64,000 nt of DNA from the NCBI RefSeq assembly GCF_022458985.1, contig NC_061777.1, forward strand, positions 7,790,668-7,854,667. The letters are read 5' to 3'. A program made the translations under genes and the position numbers. The DNA is from Mugil cephalus. Taxonomy: Eukaryota; Chordata; Actinopteri; Mugiliformes; Mugilidae. This document shows, in pieces, positions 11,438 through 25,466 of this stretch (positions within the stretch are counted from its first letter, which is position 1; each line of letters starts with the position of its first letter). Below the pieces are notes generated by a model. That model was not told the DNA's origin, did no database searches, and saw nothing but the letters and a program-made list of their open reading frames with translations.

Positions 11438-14134
11438 TTCAGTACCCGTCCAGTCGACCACATCACTCGTCCCTCCACCGACATCTCACAAAGCCCCACT
11501 AAGCAGCGCCCCCATGTTGATGCAACACGACTGTTTGAGTGTGAGGCCTTCTGCACGATCCTGCCAGTGGGGAGTGTGTGTGTGTGTGTGTGTGTGTGTG
11601 TCTGCTGCATGCCAAATTCCTCTGATGCAGAGCGGCGTAAAGGGCAGTGGCCCCACTTCACCAGAGGTGCAAGCAGGGGGGGGTGGAGAGAGAAGAGATA
11701 GATGGTTGATGGGAGGAGGCCAAAGGAACAGGTGGACGTACAAGTGGGAGCATCAGGAGACTGTTTGATGTTAACACGGGACGCAGGAGGAGCAACTTAG
11801 CGCCTTAACAACAAGATTTTTATTTTAAAAACTAGATGTTGATGATGAATATTAAATCATGACTCATTAAAAATGAGTTTCACTTTGACTTCTTCAACAG
11901 CAGTGATCCGTCTCTCAACAAATCCTCGGAAAAAAACGTTCAGCAGACAAATTTTATGCAGTTGTTCATTTCTTTCTTAGATAGTTGTCAGATTGTGTAT
12001 CGTCTGGAAGAAGAAATATCTCGCTCATTCCTGTCAAAAGCTGAATTCAGAAGCGATATAATTGCATTCTTGCTGCAGCCTTTCTTGATCCAGTCTGATG
12101 GGAAAAGTTAGACAATGATGTTTGAGCGTTTGAGCACATTTCAGGTTAATTAATCAGATCAGATTTAACGAGACGGCCTGAAAGGAAATCGGACGAAGAG
12201 CAGCTCAGTCAGAGCAGCTATTAAAACTGTCTGCGTCGCATTTTACTCGTCATGTAAACACAGAAACAAGATATAAAGAATCCAGAAGCTCAGTTTAATT
12301 ACATTTCTCAGGCTGATTCGGGGGTTGGAGCAGATACTCCAGGACTGATAGTTAAAATATTTGCAGCTCGCGAGTTGCTGATGAGCCTGAGAAGTTTCGT
12401 CCCGGCTTTACATAAACAAACAGACACATTTATCAGCAATTTGTGACAATTATGTCTCTAAAAATAAACAGCTCCACTTCCTCAGCAGCAGTCCGGGCAT
12501 CCATCTTCCTGGGCAACATCACTGCTGTGTGACCGTGAACAACCCAGGGGATGCAGCGAGACTTACGGCATTCGTAGAAGAAGAATTAAATGAAATCATG
12601 ACGACGCACAACGCCCTCCTGATAAGGAGGCCGCCTGCGTCAACGCGCAACGATGCAGATCACGGCACGTTTCAGCTCCACTGCTGCTCCGCGCTCAGGC
12701 CGGGGCTTCCTGAGAAACCACCCAAACACCGTTTCACCTTAAAGGTCACAATCGCTTCCTGATCCAAGAGCGATAAGCATCTCAATTACCCCGCAGAGAG
12801 CAGCTCCGTGTCAGGCCTCTCCTTCCCAGTTCGCCCTCCGAGGGAGGGACGGAAGCGGATCACCTCCAACGACGCCCGTTCGCCTACGTTCCCCCAACTC
12901 TGGGCCAAGGCCGGAGCGTTCACCTTTACCCCACATGAGCAGCCTGAGCCTCCAGAGGAGAGGTTAGGTTTCATTAAAGCTCGACGTTTCCACTAGAAGT
13001 CACAGAAGTACAGTAGGAGCGGTTTTGTGTTTTAGCTCTGCGTCAGCAAAACAAAAGACTGGATCAAGATGAAAAGGCCATAATCAGTTTGGATCACTTT
13101 CTATGGTGGTGGTGCCCCCACCCCCCCCCCCCCCCCATCCTCCACCACCACCACCACCCCCGTCGGCCTTGACTGCCAACAGCCGACACTCCCCTCTGCC
13201 AAGTCTTTTGTTTCGTGACACATGAGAAAACCGCAACCCTCCTTCTAACAAATGGATTTCCAGGTCCTTCCAGGCTTTTTTGCAAAGTGACAATAGCGAC
13301 TCAAACACAGGTGGAAAACACTTAATTGGGCGGCTCTGTAAATCCGTTTAAGCCTGGCAGAAACCGGTCTGCTGTGTAATGAGGTTGTTTGAAACTGAAA
13401 CACCTGCAACGAGCGGCAAAGCAGGTGTTTCAGTTTCCACAGGTTTTGTTAGTGGCTTTTGTGACCGGCCACCTTTTTTTCTTTGCAACATAATACAGAG
13501 ACAATAACGTGAAAGAAAAACAAACAAAAAAGATACATAGTGCTGGAGAGGTAAAAAGAAAAACCCTAAGTGGGCTTATTCAAGGTACCTCCACCACACA
13601 CACACAAAAAAACTCAAAAAAACAAAAGAAAATCAATAATAAACAACAACATCAACAACAAAGTCAAAGGCCTTAATGTAACTCAATAAAGAGTCCGAGT
13701 ATGAGTAAAAATATGTGTTAAGGCTGTTATGAGTCTTGGTGTATTAAAAAGGACTTCAGCCTGGACTTAAAATGAATCAATGACGCAGATGTTGTTGCTC
13801 AATGAAAATATAAATTCCACAGTAATGAACCTAAATAAAGGGGAATTGGCTTTGTGAGGTGTGTCACATGCTGCATTGTCACCAAGAATACAGATTCTTA
13901 GAAATTTGAGTTTGGGAAATATAATGGTGAGAGCAGATCAAACTCCAGATGTTGAGGAAACAAGGTTTTATTTTTTTTCAAACTATCAGCAGTGAAGCTG
14001 GTTTGATTCCGACCTTTGAGTGCGTGTCTCTCTTCACTTAACTGTTAAATAAAAGGTACAAAGACCAAAGAATAACTAAAAATAAACACTCGCTGTTGAA
14101 TACATTTTTCTAGGTCACGTCATATTTGTTAAAC
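11438..14134. other. Intergenic, simple repeats only
   Basis: Holds a (GT)14 run at about 11574-11601 and a C-rich/CCA-rich stretch at about 13115-13160 with a run of 16 C at 13121-13136. Neither strand offers a recognisable gene; the ORFs at 11349-11768 and 13084-13308 are read through these simple repeats. Confidence 0.4.
11574..11601. repeat. (GT)14 microsatellite
   Basis: Uninterrupted GT dinucleotide run read directly from the sequence. Confidence 0.95.
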
Positions 14135-14291
14135 TACACTGATCAGCCACAACATTAAAACCACAGAGTGAATGACATCATGATCCATCATCCTGTTCCC
14201 AGACACCACCCCCCACCCCCCCCCCCCCCCCCCCCCCCCTCAGAAAGCCCATGTTCATTCACTGATGAGTCCCAACTGATTTGGAGCCTTA
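14135..14291 (-). mobile_element. TIR family 1, internally deleted copy D
   Basis: Begins with the right-end repeat (CACTGATCAGCCACAACATT, preceded by TA). It then passes through a C run (14216-14238) and continues with the reverse of the element's left interior ('gactcatcagtgaatgaaca' on the minus strand, then 'ctccaaatcagttg'). Most of the interior and the left terminal repeat are missing. Confidence 0.6.
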
Positions 14292-14639
14292 GCTCCTTTG
14301 TTGCAATTGAATTCTGTCGAAGTTAATCAAAGCAGTCAGGAAATGGGATTTTTTTCTTTTCTTTTTTTAAGCTACAAACAGTCGACTGTTTCAGACCTAC
14401 TGAAACCAACAGGAAACACATGTGGTGTAGGAGCCTAATGCTAATTTTAGTTGATTAGAATTTTTTTATTTACATGTTAAAAGGCATTTATATTAATTAT
14501 GATAAAAGGAGCTATTTTCATTATTGGGATTAAAATATTGACAGTTCGTATTGATGAGTCACTAGTTGATGATCAGAATCTGTACAAAACCAAGCAAGGA
14601 AACGACTTTCAATCAAATCCTTTACGTCATTTAAAACAA

Positions 14640-14645
14640 TTTATT
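14640..14645 (-). terminator. Poly(A) signal of cdc45
   Basis: AATAAA on the minus strand, about 265 bases past the cdc45 stop at 14910. It implies a short 3'UTR, as usual for this gene. Confidence 0.55.
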
Positions 14646-14909
14646 AAACACGTTGAAAATGTAATAAGAACTACACACATACACAGTAAGAATTAAAAGA
14701 CAGGAATTTAAAAACAAGAAAAAGCACTTCCACACATTTACAAAGAGACTGTACAATATACACACACACACACACACACAAAAAAAACATATTAAACCAT
14801 TTAAAAACAGAAACATGTATAAAATTCATACTGACACATGTCTGACCTGACTGATAAGATTTCAGTCTCGTCTATTTTACAGCTGCAGGTCTGACTTGGT
14901 CTCGTTTTC

Positions 14910-17900
14910 TCATGAGAGGAGAGTGATGAGTGCGTCCAGAAACTTGCTTCTGTCCTCAGCCTTCAGTTCAATTACTGCAAAGAGAAAAGCAGAGAAGTGT
15001 CAAAAGCAGGAAGAAAATGTGAATATTTTCACTGGAGAGATTTTTTCCTGCAAGTAATCTAAAAAGTAAACGTTAACTGTCATCCAAATGATGCTAGAGG
15101 TGAAGCTTCACGAAATAAAATGCACATTAAACTAGGTGAAGGCTGCCACCCACTGTCTACAGACGAGAATGACGTCTCTGAAGGAACGAAGAGACAGAAA
15201 GTTGTACTTACTGGAGGTGTCAAAGTGGTCGTGAAGAGTTCTGGAGCTGGTGCTCTCTGCAGCTTTCTCAAATGCTCGACCAAAGAAACTTTGAGAACAT
15301 GAGGGGGAAAAAATTGAGAAAACAATGCCAGAATTGTTGCATAAATAAAAAAAAATGTGGGAAAAAGAAGGTCACGATTTGTAGAGAAATAAAAAAATTT
15401 TTCAACCGACAGCAAACTGGTAAATAACGAGAGGTCTGCAACATTTCTTTGTGGGTTAGAGAAAGGATGAGCATACTGAAAGTGCCATAATCTGAACTCT
15501 TCTCCTGGTTTTAGCCATACATTTCTCAGTGTTCATGGTGAATGTACAGAAACATGATTTGAATTGATCTACAGATACAGCAAAGTGTGAATTCTGCAAA
15601 ACATGTAAGTAAACTTCATTGGGTTTGGAACTGTAACATTAAAAACCTTTAACTACAGAATATAGTGCAAATAATCAAAGGCTGAAGTTATTTTGTAAAC
15701 AACAAAAACAAAAGTGATGGAAACCGCTTCTTTAGTCTGATTCAATTGTTTGCGTTTGTGCAGATCAGCTCACTATGTTTTTAAATCTTACTTCTTTTTG
15801 TCCGACGTCTCAGACTCTGGTGGGATCCCCACAACGATGACAGTTCCCTTCTCCACGTCCTTGGGTGCAGCCATGATGAGAGGAAGCAGCCTGCAGCGTT
15901 TATTCCTCGTCTAAACACCCGAGAGACGGCGATTAAAAGAGAGGAAAAAAGGACAAGCGGCTTCACATAATCAGTACTGATGCGGTTCTGGTCCTCACCG
16001 AATGGACGAAGGCCTTCAGGAGGTACTTGCAGAGCAGAGTCAAGGCCATGGGCTTTGAGAAGAGCTTCACATCAGGGGTTCCCTGCAAACGAACGAGCAG
16101 CCGGAGGAGGAGGAGGAAATAATTAATCAGCAGAATTAATTTGCGCTAGACCGGTTCATACTGAATACCAGTAATTTCTTTCCATTATGATATGCATTTT
16201 TAATATACCAGTATACCAATGTATTTGATTACACAGCGTTTGGAACGTTGCACCATGAGACACTGTTTCAGACGGGACCATTTTCAATGTATCGCCTCTA
16301 AACACACATGGTGCAACTGTGTCACTGTGACGTCTGGTGACGATGGAAAGGTCCGAAAAATGAAGCGGCAGAACGAGAAGCCTAAAATAGGTGCTGTGTC
16401 AGTTTTTTTTTTTTTTTTTTTAAGGATGACCAGACAGTCTCTGAATTCTGGAGACAGTCTCTGTTTTGAATAACCTGTTGCACGCAGACTACAATTATTA
16501 CGGTAGCCGGTCGTGCTCTATTGACATTGCAGACACGGCAGTTTAAGTATGTTTAAATATGTTAAAATAAATGAAACTGTAATTGTTCCCGTTTCTACAT
16601 TTCATCTCGATAACATTTAATTTTTTTGTCTCTGAGCTGTAAATGTCCCTGTTATTTCCACATCAGCAGGCCGTGCAAACCTATTTTACTACTAGTGTAG
16701 GATTATTCTACAGTATTTACTCATCATCACAGTAAAACAGTCCATCCTCAGTCAATCTACTGCAGTAATTCCTCTCTCAACCAGTGGAAAATGTCGCAAA
16801 CATGTGATTATGCATGAAATAAAAACACCATTTTTCAGTCAGAATTTTGAAAAAAATACAGTGATATACATTTTTGGTCATATCACCCAGCCGTATATTA
16901 AAAACCAGTCATCCAGACACTCGTACCTCCATGAGGTAGCAGTAGAGGAAGGGTCCCTGTGACAGGATGAGATTCGTGCAGATGCAGCTGGCCACAGTCT
17001 GTTGAATCGCCATCAGCTTCTTCTTAGCCAGGTCGATGCCTGAATGTAGACTGTCCAGGTCACTCCTTCACAGATTAAACAAAAACATTCGTATCAGTCA
17101 GATCATGACTCCTCGAGAGTGTTCACAAACAAGCGCACTCCTCTCTACTCCACCTGGAGAGGGAGTCGAGAGCCTTGATGAAGTTGTCGCTGTCGTCTTT
17201 CTCCGTGCTCTCCAGCAAGGCGGCTGTAGCATGAACCATGTCGCTGGCCAGGAAACGGTTCTTGAAGCCGAAGTGAACGCCGAACGTCTGGATGCGGATG
17301 TCCTTCATACTGAGGAGGAGAGAAAACCGGTGATAAAAAAAAAAAAAAAAGGAAGCTGAATGCCAAGCAGCGTCTCTTTAAAGTCTGGAGTCATACCCGT
17401 ATTTATTGGAGGACTCTTCAATGACTTCCTTCAGGTTCTCTTTGATTGACATGTCCATAGAATTAAACTTCTGTCGAACTTGTTTCAGGGGAAGCCTGTT
17501 ACGAGCACCGCACACAAAAACTAGATTTAATACAACAAACTTCTGCACAGTAACACACAGAGCACTGATTTCATGCCACGTACCCCATGTCGGCCAAGAA
17601 CTCCTGGAGTTTCTTTTGTCCATTTAAGGTCCAAAGCTTGAAGCTGCAGGAAGTGTAACAGGAATTACAAATGCTCTCATACAGAGACCAGTGCTGGTAC
17701 AGAGTCAGACGCAAGCTGCAGCAGAAGGTTAAGGATAAAAGAAAAAGAAAAAGGTGTGCCACAAAAACAGAAGCTGGGGATTCAAAGATGATGTCGGAAT
17801 CAAGGATACTCGTATTCGAAGGAGATCCTCATACAGTCGATGGAGATTGAGTTCTCCTCATCCTCGTTGCGGTGATTATGCCGCGAAACGTGTCGCTGCA

Positions 17901-20487
17901 TCGTGGCGATGTCTGTGACGTACTTCATACTTAAAAGGAACAAGGTAGTCAGTGAGAAAACCAAATTAAATGCACACTTTTGCGAATTGTTTTTTTTTTT
18001 TCTTACTGTGTGATTTTATCATGGACCCACTGGTCTGTCAGTCCAATGATGGCCCACCTGCAAAGACAAACCAGTCTCCATCTAATAGGCTGCACCTTCC
18101 ACTACGAATTTCCAAAATGTTTGCTTCATTAAACAGGAAAATATCATTTGATGCCTCACCAGAGCATGTCCTTGGTGTCTTTAGTCAAAACCCACGCAAG
18201 CTCAAAAAACATCATAGCAGCCTAAGAGAGGAAACGCATGAAAACATAGAGGAGTTAATTCAGAAACAACAACAGACCATGTACAATGAAAGTCTTTACA
18301 GTTAATTATCCTTGGTTATTCATGATGTAAAATATTTAAAATGTTCAAACTACATATATACACACTCACAGAGGTTCCATGGTATTCATACTGCTCATAG
18401 TCAAACAAGATTTCCCTCCTGTGAAATGAGAGAAATACGTGAATAAAGCTCACATCGACAAAACAACAAACCAATAACTAAAAACAAACATCACCTTCGA
18501 GCCTCCCACTCCCTCCTCTCCCGGCGTCTTTCAATTCTCCTCTCGAAGGTTCCCTGCAGTGATCACAAAAAACATCACAGTCTAGTTCTTCCTTCAAGCT
18601 CATTTCAAGGAATTCCACTGACGATACGCACTTCATCAAATCTCCTCCGTTTTCCAGACGGCTCGGATCCGTCATCGCTCTCATTCCCAGAATCTCCTTC
18701 CTCGTCCTCCTCGTCTCGAAATATGTCATCATACGAGGGCACGCCCAGGTCATCATCCTGTTTGATTAGCAGCTTTATCTGTGTGACAAGAAGGTGACGA
18801 ACATTTAGTTACACATTTTGACACGAGGCTGCACTGTTTCCACTGAGGGGAGCTGATACTCGGCACTGAAGTTCAGACCAACAAATAAAAGAAAAATAAC
18901 AATTTGATGCTTTCACTTGAATCCAAACACGTCATTGTTCATCACCTGGGTGTCGTTGTAGACGTTGACCACATCAACAGGCCGGTGAGTGTCACAGATG
19001 AAGAAGATGGAGTCATCGTCCGGCTGCAGCATCTCCAGCAGGTCGACATTTGCCCCACAGTTGATGAGAACGAAGTATCGAAACTGCAACACAGCGTGGA
19101 CCAAAATAACACCGGCAGTTCAGTGAGGAAACAAGTCTCAAGTTTACACTTTCTAAAATATTTGTTTGGGGGGGAGGGGTTGTTTAAACCTCCAATATAT
19201 GATCACAATTAAAACATTTTCCCAAGTTTATGTGTCAGGTACTTTATGTTTGTTTGTTGACTAACTACATATCCATCCAGAAAACCTGCTACACAACTAT
19301 GGAGAAATATGCAGATCACCATAAAAATCACCGACTGGTCTTAAATTGGAAAGAGACAATGACTTTATATAGTTTCTAAGCACATATTCTTGTAATCTAT
19401 AAAATTTGGTATGAAAAACTATTATCAAGAATAATAACATACATTAAATCGGGGCCCGTGTCAGTTTTCCCATTAAATTAGGAAATTAAATGGAAAAAAA
19501 GGTCTATTTAGATACGTTACACATTGAATGAGGTCAAATTGACCCTAAAAATAATAGGGGGGGTTGAGCCTCCGTCATATGTTTGTAAGAGCAGCTCTGA
19601 TTTAAACTATACCTGCTCTTTGTGTTCGAGGAAGGCAGTGCCAAGGTCCTGCCAGCCTGTAACCGGCACAAGTGTGTACTGGATCTGGTCACAGTGAAAC
19701 AACGCCTACAGAGAAACAGGAAGATTATTGCAATCGTCATTTGACAGTGTTGAGTAATAGTGTCACTGAAAAGGAAGAACATATTTGGACATACAGATGA
19801 ACTATTTATATTATTTATTTTCATGTTGAATATACTCAAACACACACAAACAGAAACATGCAGGAGGATGTTAGTAAAGGTGATGCCACTAATTTACAGG
19901 ATTAATTATAAGTGCTCATATACACTGCAACCAGTCTACAAATCAAAAGTCTTTATTCTATGTGAGATTTTTTAAAATGTATATAAACATAGTTGAATAA
20001 AAAAAAACTATAGCACCTGACAGACATAAAGTGGCTACAAGAAAGTAGCAAAGTAAATAAAGGAAACAAACTCTAGTAAACAAAAAAACACAAATGTGCA
20101 ATTTACAGATGCAAAACAACATATAAATATGTAATAAATGTACTGTGTCCTGTGTGACTTGCTGATGATAAGCTAATATTAAACAGCTGATATGAGCCAG
20201 GAGCTAATGTTTGCACATTATCTTTTTACCTGTAGTATCTTACAGGCGCACAGTGCGTCGATGTCCGCTGCCACCAGGAGTGCGACTCTCTAAAAGCGTC
20301 AAAAAGACAATAAAATGCCATAAGAAATAAACGTTTTTGCGTGGACATTAACTTACATATTTGCTAAGTAGCATTAGCCACCCACGGGTAAAGTTAGCTG
20401 GCTACGGAGCCTAATGCTACAGCAACAAACTCCTACCTGGTTGGCAACGACTTCATAAAAATCCTTCCTTATGTCCGTCACGAACAT
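14910..20487 (-). CDS. cdc45: CDC45, CMG replicative helicase subunit
   Basis: CDC45 joins MCM2-7 and GINS to form the CMG helicase that opens replication forks in the nucleus. Eighteen coding exons join in frame to 566 residues, the same length as human: 20437-20487, 20230-20289, 19613-19705, 18946-19083, 18632-18778, 18495-18553, 18370-18418, 18160-18221, 18007-18057, 17810-17929, 17584-17715, 17397-17495, 17154-17309, 16927-17065, 15999-16082, 15792-15910, 15212-15288, 14910-14974. Visible are the start [14 protein letters not shown], the DHH-like D26-I-D28 of the inactive RecJ-type fold, the block [20 protein letters not shown], an acidic loop at about 134-152, and the C-terminal [16 protein letters not shown]. 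All introns are GT-AG. The tail ends [11 protein letters not shown] see no frameshift or damage. Introns hold repeats near 16140-16930. Confidence 0.97.
16140..16930. repeat. Probable degenerate DNA-transposon remnant in a cdc45 intron
   Basis: The stretch starts with 'accggttcatactgaatacc' and 'ataccagtataccaatg' phrases and ends near 'catatcacccagccg'. Such phrases resemble ends of hAT-like fish repeats. It contains a T run at 16403-16421. No transposase domain is readable, and the family call is a guess. Confidence 0.3.
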
Positions 20488-20639
20488 CGTCGAAAAACGA
20501 TTAAAACGTCTAAGATGAGAAACGCTTGATAAAATAATCCTAAAGCCGCACGGACAATGCGTTATTGTACCGCGCTGTCAAACCGGGACCTTTTCTTTCT
20601 TTCTGTCTATTTGCTTTTTACTGCGAACTGTTCCTCGTT

Positions 20640-20735
20640 GAAAATGTGGCGCCAAATCTGCACGTCAGCACCAGCCAATCACCGGGGAGGACAGTCGCAT
20701 ACGTCATTCCGCCCAGGCCACGCCCACTGCGTGAA
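20640..20735 (-). promoter_or_regulatory. cdc45 promoter with E2F site and CCAAT box
   Basis: About 160-240 bases upstream of the cdc45 ATG lies TTTGGCGCCA on the minus strand (20647-20656), a textbook E2F/DP site. A CCAAT box follows at 20675-20679, and GC/KLF-type CCACGCCCAC at about 20718-20727. CDC45 is an established E2F target switched on at G1/S, so this arrangement fits the gene's role. Confidence 0.65.
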
Positions 20736-20959
20736 GAAAACAAAGCGGAGGCAAAAACACAAACAAGTAGAGAGATGTATGTGGAGATTTCTGCAAACTG
20801 TAATGATTATGAGATAAAATACAAATGATATGAACTCTGATCATTTTTATGCTTAACTGCATTACATCAATTTGCTAATTTTGTTTACAAGATTTTAGTT
20901 GTTATAAAAATCAGTGTTATAAAAATAAAATAAAAACAGTTTATTTTTATAGGTGAAAA

Positions 20960-21390
20960 TATTAAAGTCTAACTATCCCACATTTACCAGCTGCAACATT
21001 AAACAAATTGTGCAGACTGCTGTGCAATGACCTCCATATTTATTCCCTAGTCGACCTACCTCAATATAAATATTTGTATATGCATATTTGTATGAACATA
21101 GATAGCATTTGCATTTTGTTTAATTATTTACTATTTTAAATGCTGCTTTCCCCCCTCATTGTACCAATTACATTCAGTTCCGTGCTACTGTGTGCTTTTA
21201 TAGTATATATTGTATTTTATTGTGTTTAACTGCTAGTTTTTTGTTTGTTTTGTTGTTTTCTTCTATATATGTATTTATGCTGCTATACTTTCTATTTTGT
21301 ATTGGTCTACAAACCACAGAGCTGCCCAACTGTATTTGGTTGTTTTTCACCACACAATGACAATAAAAACTTATTCTTATGTACACATTA
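20960..21390 (+). repeat. Candidate 3' end of a CR1/L2-type LINE
   Basis: AT-rich sequence with 'caatataaatatttgtatat' phrases ends in 'cacacaatgacaataaaaac' followed by a 'ttattctta' tail. This is the typical finish of fish CR1/L2-like elements. No reverse transcriptase remains. Confidence 0.4.
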
Positions 21391-23674
21391 GTGAATTATT
21401 ATTAGTGATACAAAGAGAACCATTTGAATGAGTAGCTTTTTTTTTCTTACGTATATTTCGGTACTGTTGCTAAAAATGTTGATTGGATAACTTGCTTTTG
21501 CACTATTGAGATAATGAGCCCCATAAAACCCCACATCCTTCAACACTTTTAACTGTTGCGGACGCATCTGGGAAAAGATAAGTTGCAGAAAATGTGAGGG
21601 TGTTGTTTGTTGTAGACACAAATAAAATACAAATTATACACAGTGGTGACTATAAAGCTTATTCTAACAGCTATTTTAGTTTTCACACAAATCTCTAAAT
21701 TGGCTTTTATAGAATGCAACACAGAATAAAACATTGTGAGATCATTTCACAATGTGATATTTCATGATAACTACTAATGTATTCTTCAAACTGGTCATCC
21801 ATTACCTTCATATCGATGTCTACAACCACTGGTTTTCCTCCAACTCTTATTTCTGTCTGTATTCAAAACTGGAATTCAAAAAGAAAATATGCAGAGGACA
21901 GTGTGTATTGTAAGACCGTTTCAAAACATCATTTAGTGACACAAAAAGATTCCTTCAAAGCATTACAGTATGGACAATCAGGATACTGCATCAGCCTGAG
22001 CAGCTGCTACACAGTTATGACATAAAATAAAGCAAACAAGCAAGTTTAAGCGTAACGCCTTGCACTGATCCCAAGAGACCAGACATGATCGACATCCAGC
22101 TACAGAACACATGTACTGAAAACCACATAAATTAAGAAAATGGATGGAAGTAATGAGGAAAACATGTTGCTCTCTAGCTGTGAAACATGCAGATTTTATC
22201 AAAATGCAGCAATCTAATGAACTTTTTTTTTTCTTTTAACCGCAAAGGGTCCTCCAGAAAGTTGTGCCCACAAATACAACTCCTATTTCAAGAATTTCAC
22301 ATTTAAAATAACAAATATTCAAAATTCAAGTAAACTCATACATGCCCCTAAGTTAAATACATCTTCAAGTTCCTGTGAGACTTAACCAGATAGTGTTTCC
22401 TCCTTGTAACTCGTTCCACTCCACAGAAAACGTCACGTTTCGCTCCAGCAATGATTAAATTTCTGAAAAGTAATTTTTTTTTTTTCTGAGGTAAAGAAAG
22501 GCAGCATGCCACATATAAACACTCAGTGGTATCTTCACAAATGAATCGTGTATAACGTAAATGACAAAAAAAAAAAAGGGATTTAGAACAGAGAGCATAC
22601 ACTGTACATGAAGTATATACTTCATTCGTGAACTGAGATTAATAGAGTAAACAAAGGCACAAATTCATACATTTTGTTTTGTTTTTGTTTTTTTTCTGCC
22701 AAGTTTGGTCTGACACCGTTGTGATCCCGCTTGTTTAAACTCGGGTCACGGCAACAAGCAAAAAAAGTGCTTTTACCCTGCAAAACTTTGGCTGGTTTCT
22801 CACACAAAACAGAAACAGAAACATCAGGTTTCAACAACCAGGGAAAAAAAAAACATTTTGAAACATTTCTGATGTAGAACAGACCTCCCAAACATAGCAA
22901 CAGGATAAGACAGAGTATCAGAGAAGTGGTGTTGGGTTTTTGGAATGAAAAGTCCATGAGAACTAAAATAACAAACCCACCAAACTTTACACGCCACACA
23001 TCTGTTAAGAGGATAGAAAACCTGACCAGCAGGAGCACTGGGACACTAGCACCATCACCTGGAGAGGTTTCAGTCCACCCCTCTTAAAAACCCACCCGTG
23101 TACGCTTCATCTCTCCACTTCTGGTGAACATTCATATTTAAGACGGGGCTGCACACGTTAACAAGTGCACAGTTGCGTAAACCAGACGGACAGGAATAAA
23201 TACAGAGACCGCGGATAGAGGGAAAACATCGATCTACTACGGTCCTAACAGAACTTGAGATAAGACCATCGGGTGTGACATCCAGTTAAGAGATGAGTAA
23301 AAGTACCGCAGGCACTGGAGAAACTGTGAGAGGAGTAAAGTGGCTCTGCTACATCGGGATGTGACACTGAGGATGGAAACATTCAAAATATAGGAAGACG
23401 GAAAGATTTAAAGCGCTCCAGAAAGAGGCAGCAGAAGAGATGTTGATCATCCCGTTTTCGAATGGAACCCAGGTAGTTTCTGTCAAACGGAGGATAGAGT
23501 CTTTTAAGACTTTATGGGAGTAATTTACAGGGCTATTTATTTATTGTCTGCAAATCACACGAAAGACCAAAACCAGCTGCCTTTGAGTGGACATGTTTCA
23601 TTCCTCTGTGGTGTATTAATCCATGAATGAAAATGGTTCCAATAAAACCTCTTCGCTTAGTAAAAAATAGCTAA

Positions 23675-24237
23675 TTAACCTCCTGAGACCTGAGCTTTAG
23701 TTTGGTTTGCATTTCTAATTTCGCCATTTCTCTTTATTTGGGATTAGCAGGACCTAAGAAATATAAAAACTAAGCATCGTCCTTGAACAGGAAGTAGTTT
23801 TTGGAAGAAGTTATGTCCTCATGTGTCGACACTGGGATTATTTCATTCAATATTATCATAAAATCCCTAATATGAAACAAAATATAAAACTGTTCACTTT
23901 CATGTCTGAATATTGCTGTGCAAAGACAAAATTGCAAATAATGAAGTCCCGACGTTCTCAATCAAGCACTCGCTAATTAGTAAAGTTATGGCTGGTTACT
24001 ATTGACAGAATTTGTGTCACGTTAAGCTGGAAAAGTTAATAATCATAAATAAACTGGTTATAACTGTAACATTTGATGAGGTTTTGAACCTCGTCCACTT
24101 TTCACTGAATCCGCTGAATGTTTTCACCCCAGCTAGTATCTAGTTATTAGGATAAAAGTTTAAATGGAGCAGAATAACCTGCCGCAAACCTAAAACCTAA
24201 TGTCCACATATGAGGACGCAGGGTCTCAGGAGGTTAT
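23675..24237 (+). mobile_element. TIR element with TTAA-like target, copy 1 (piggyBac-like)
   Basis: About 560 bases. The left end is TTAA followed by CCTCCTGAGACC. The right end is GGTCTCAGGAGG followed by TTAT, so the outer 12 bases are perfect inverted repeats flanked by TTAA/TTAT. A TTAA target is the piggyBac hallmark. There is no transposase. The interior ('actaagcatc', 'ggattatttcat', 'gctaattag') recurs in reverse at 25787-26293. Confidence 0.6.
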
Positions 24238-25466
24238 AGATTATGTTTAGCCTTATTAACTATTTGTGAGCCATTTTTTCTAATTGAATAAATATTTCTG
24301 GGGTGTTACATAAAAAGAAGTACAGTGAAAGTACTGAGAAGTTTAGACATGGATGGTTTTGGTCTAATCATGAGATTTGTTGACAATAAAAACAAGATGA
24401 ACTGTGAGTTTTACTATTTAATATTACTGTTTAAGCCATTGTTGGCACTGCTGTGAATAATTTTTTAACAAAAGGTTTAACAAAAGACTTCCTGTCTCTT
24501 TATTCTACCACTTTTAAATAGTATCATGATGATATACACTAACGGACACCATGACAAAGGACTTTATCCACCCAGCTCACACCGACACGTCTGACTTCAC
24601 CAGCTTTACTCCAATAGATCAAATACAAGATGGCGAAGAAAATCTAAGCTCCTGGCTCATGTGTCCTGATGTGATTTTAACGGTGAGGTTTTGTCATGTG
24701 ATAAGAGGGTCTGAAGTTTCTGAGAGGCGTGCTTGTGCTATTTGGATTTTTGAAATGACCTAAAGACGGCTACAAACCCAAAGGGTGCGTAACGTGTGGC
24801 TGAAAATGTAGAATCGTTAAGCAGCCGCCCTTTGAGATTCAATCTTCTTCACCGTACCTTGTTTCTAAAGGTCAAAACAAAAAAAAGAGCACAGAGATCA
24901 AATAAAAGATTCAACCACATTTCCTTATGCCTGAGTCACAAAAGCTGCGCCACAGATTGAGAGGCAGTGGACTATTAGTGCAGTGGTCGACTATTGAACC
25001 TGTTTAGCTGTTTGTGAGTGGTCAGACTATGTGATCTAGAGGCACAATAGACAGCGTGCGGAGAGCTTGTTCAGGTGGAAAAACGACGTCACGGCAGCCT
25101 GCGGACGTCTAAAATAAATTAGATCCGGTATGTAGTGACATCTCTTAAGGTCGGGAAATACAATACCTCAGGTTGCCTGTGTAGCTGACGTCCAACCCAG
25201 TGGACTAACGCAGCCGTCAAGTGTTTCAGAAAACCATTCAAGACTCTGTAATTAGTTTGCAACATCAGCTGAGAAAAAACAATCTGTGCATCATATGTCA
25301 CTGTACAAAAAAAAGAAAAACTCCCACAGGACCCTAACGACGATAAACCATAAATACCGATATGCTGCCCAGCCCTAAAGATGCGAAAAACTAGAACACC
25401 TATGTAGCTACCATGTAACCCAGTATAAATGACGCCAGTAAAGAGTATAATGCAGTTACAGCGGTT

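Larger units (their letters stand above)
20740..25460. other. Non-coding between cdc45 and plpp5
   Basis: No gene is recognisable. It includes a LINE-tail-like region (20960-21390), a TIR element (23675-24237), and a stretch at about 22200-23640 without obvious repeats that may partly be plpp5 3'UTR. A possible plpp5 poly(A) signal (AATAAA on the minus strand) is at about 24499-24504, but I cannot confirm it. Confidence 0.35.

Noticed and set aside
16219-16473. 84-codon ORF in a cdc45 intron as a transposase fragment
   Set aside because: No zinc-finger or catalytic motif can be read and it ends in a homopolymer; left as a low-confidence repeat.
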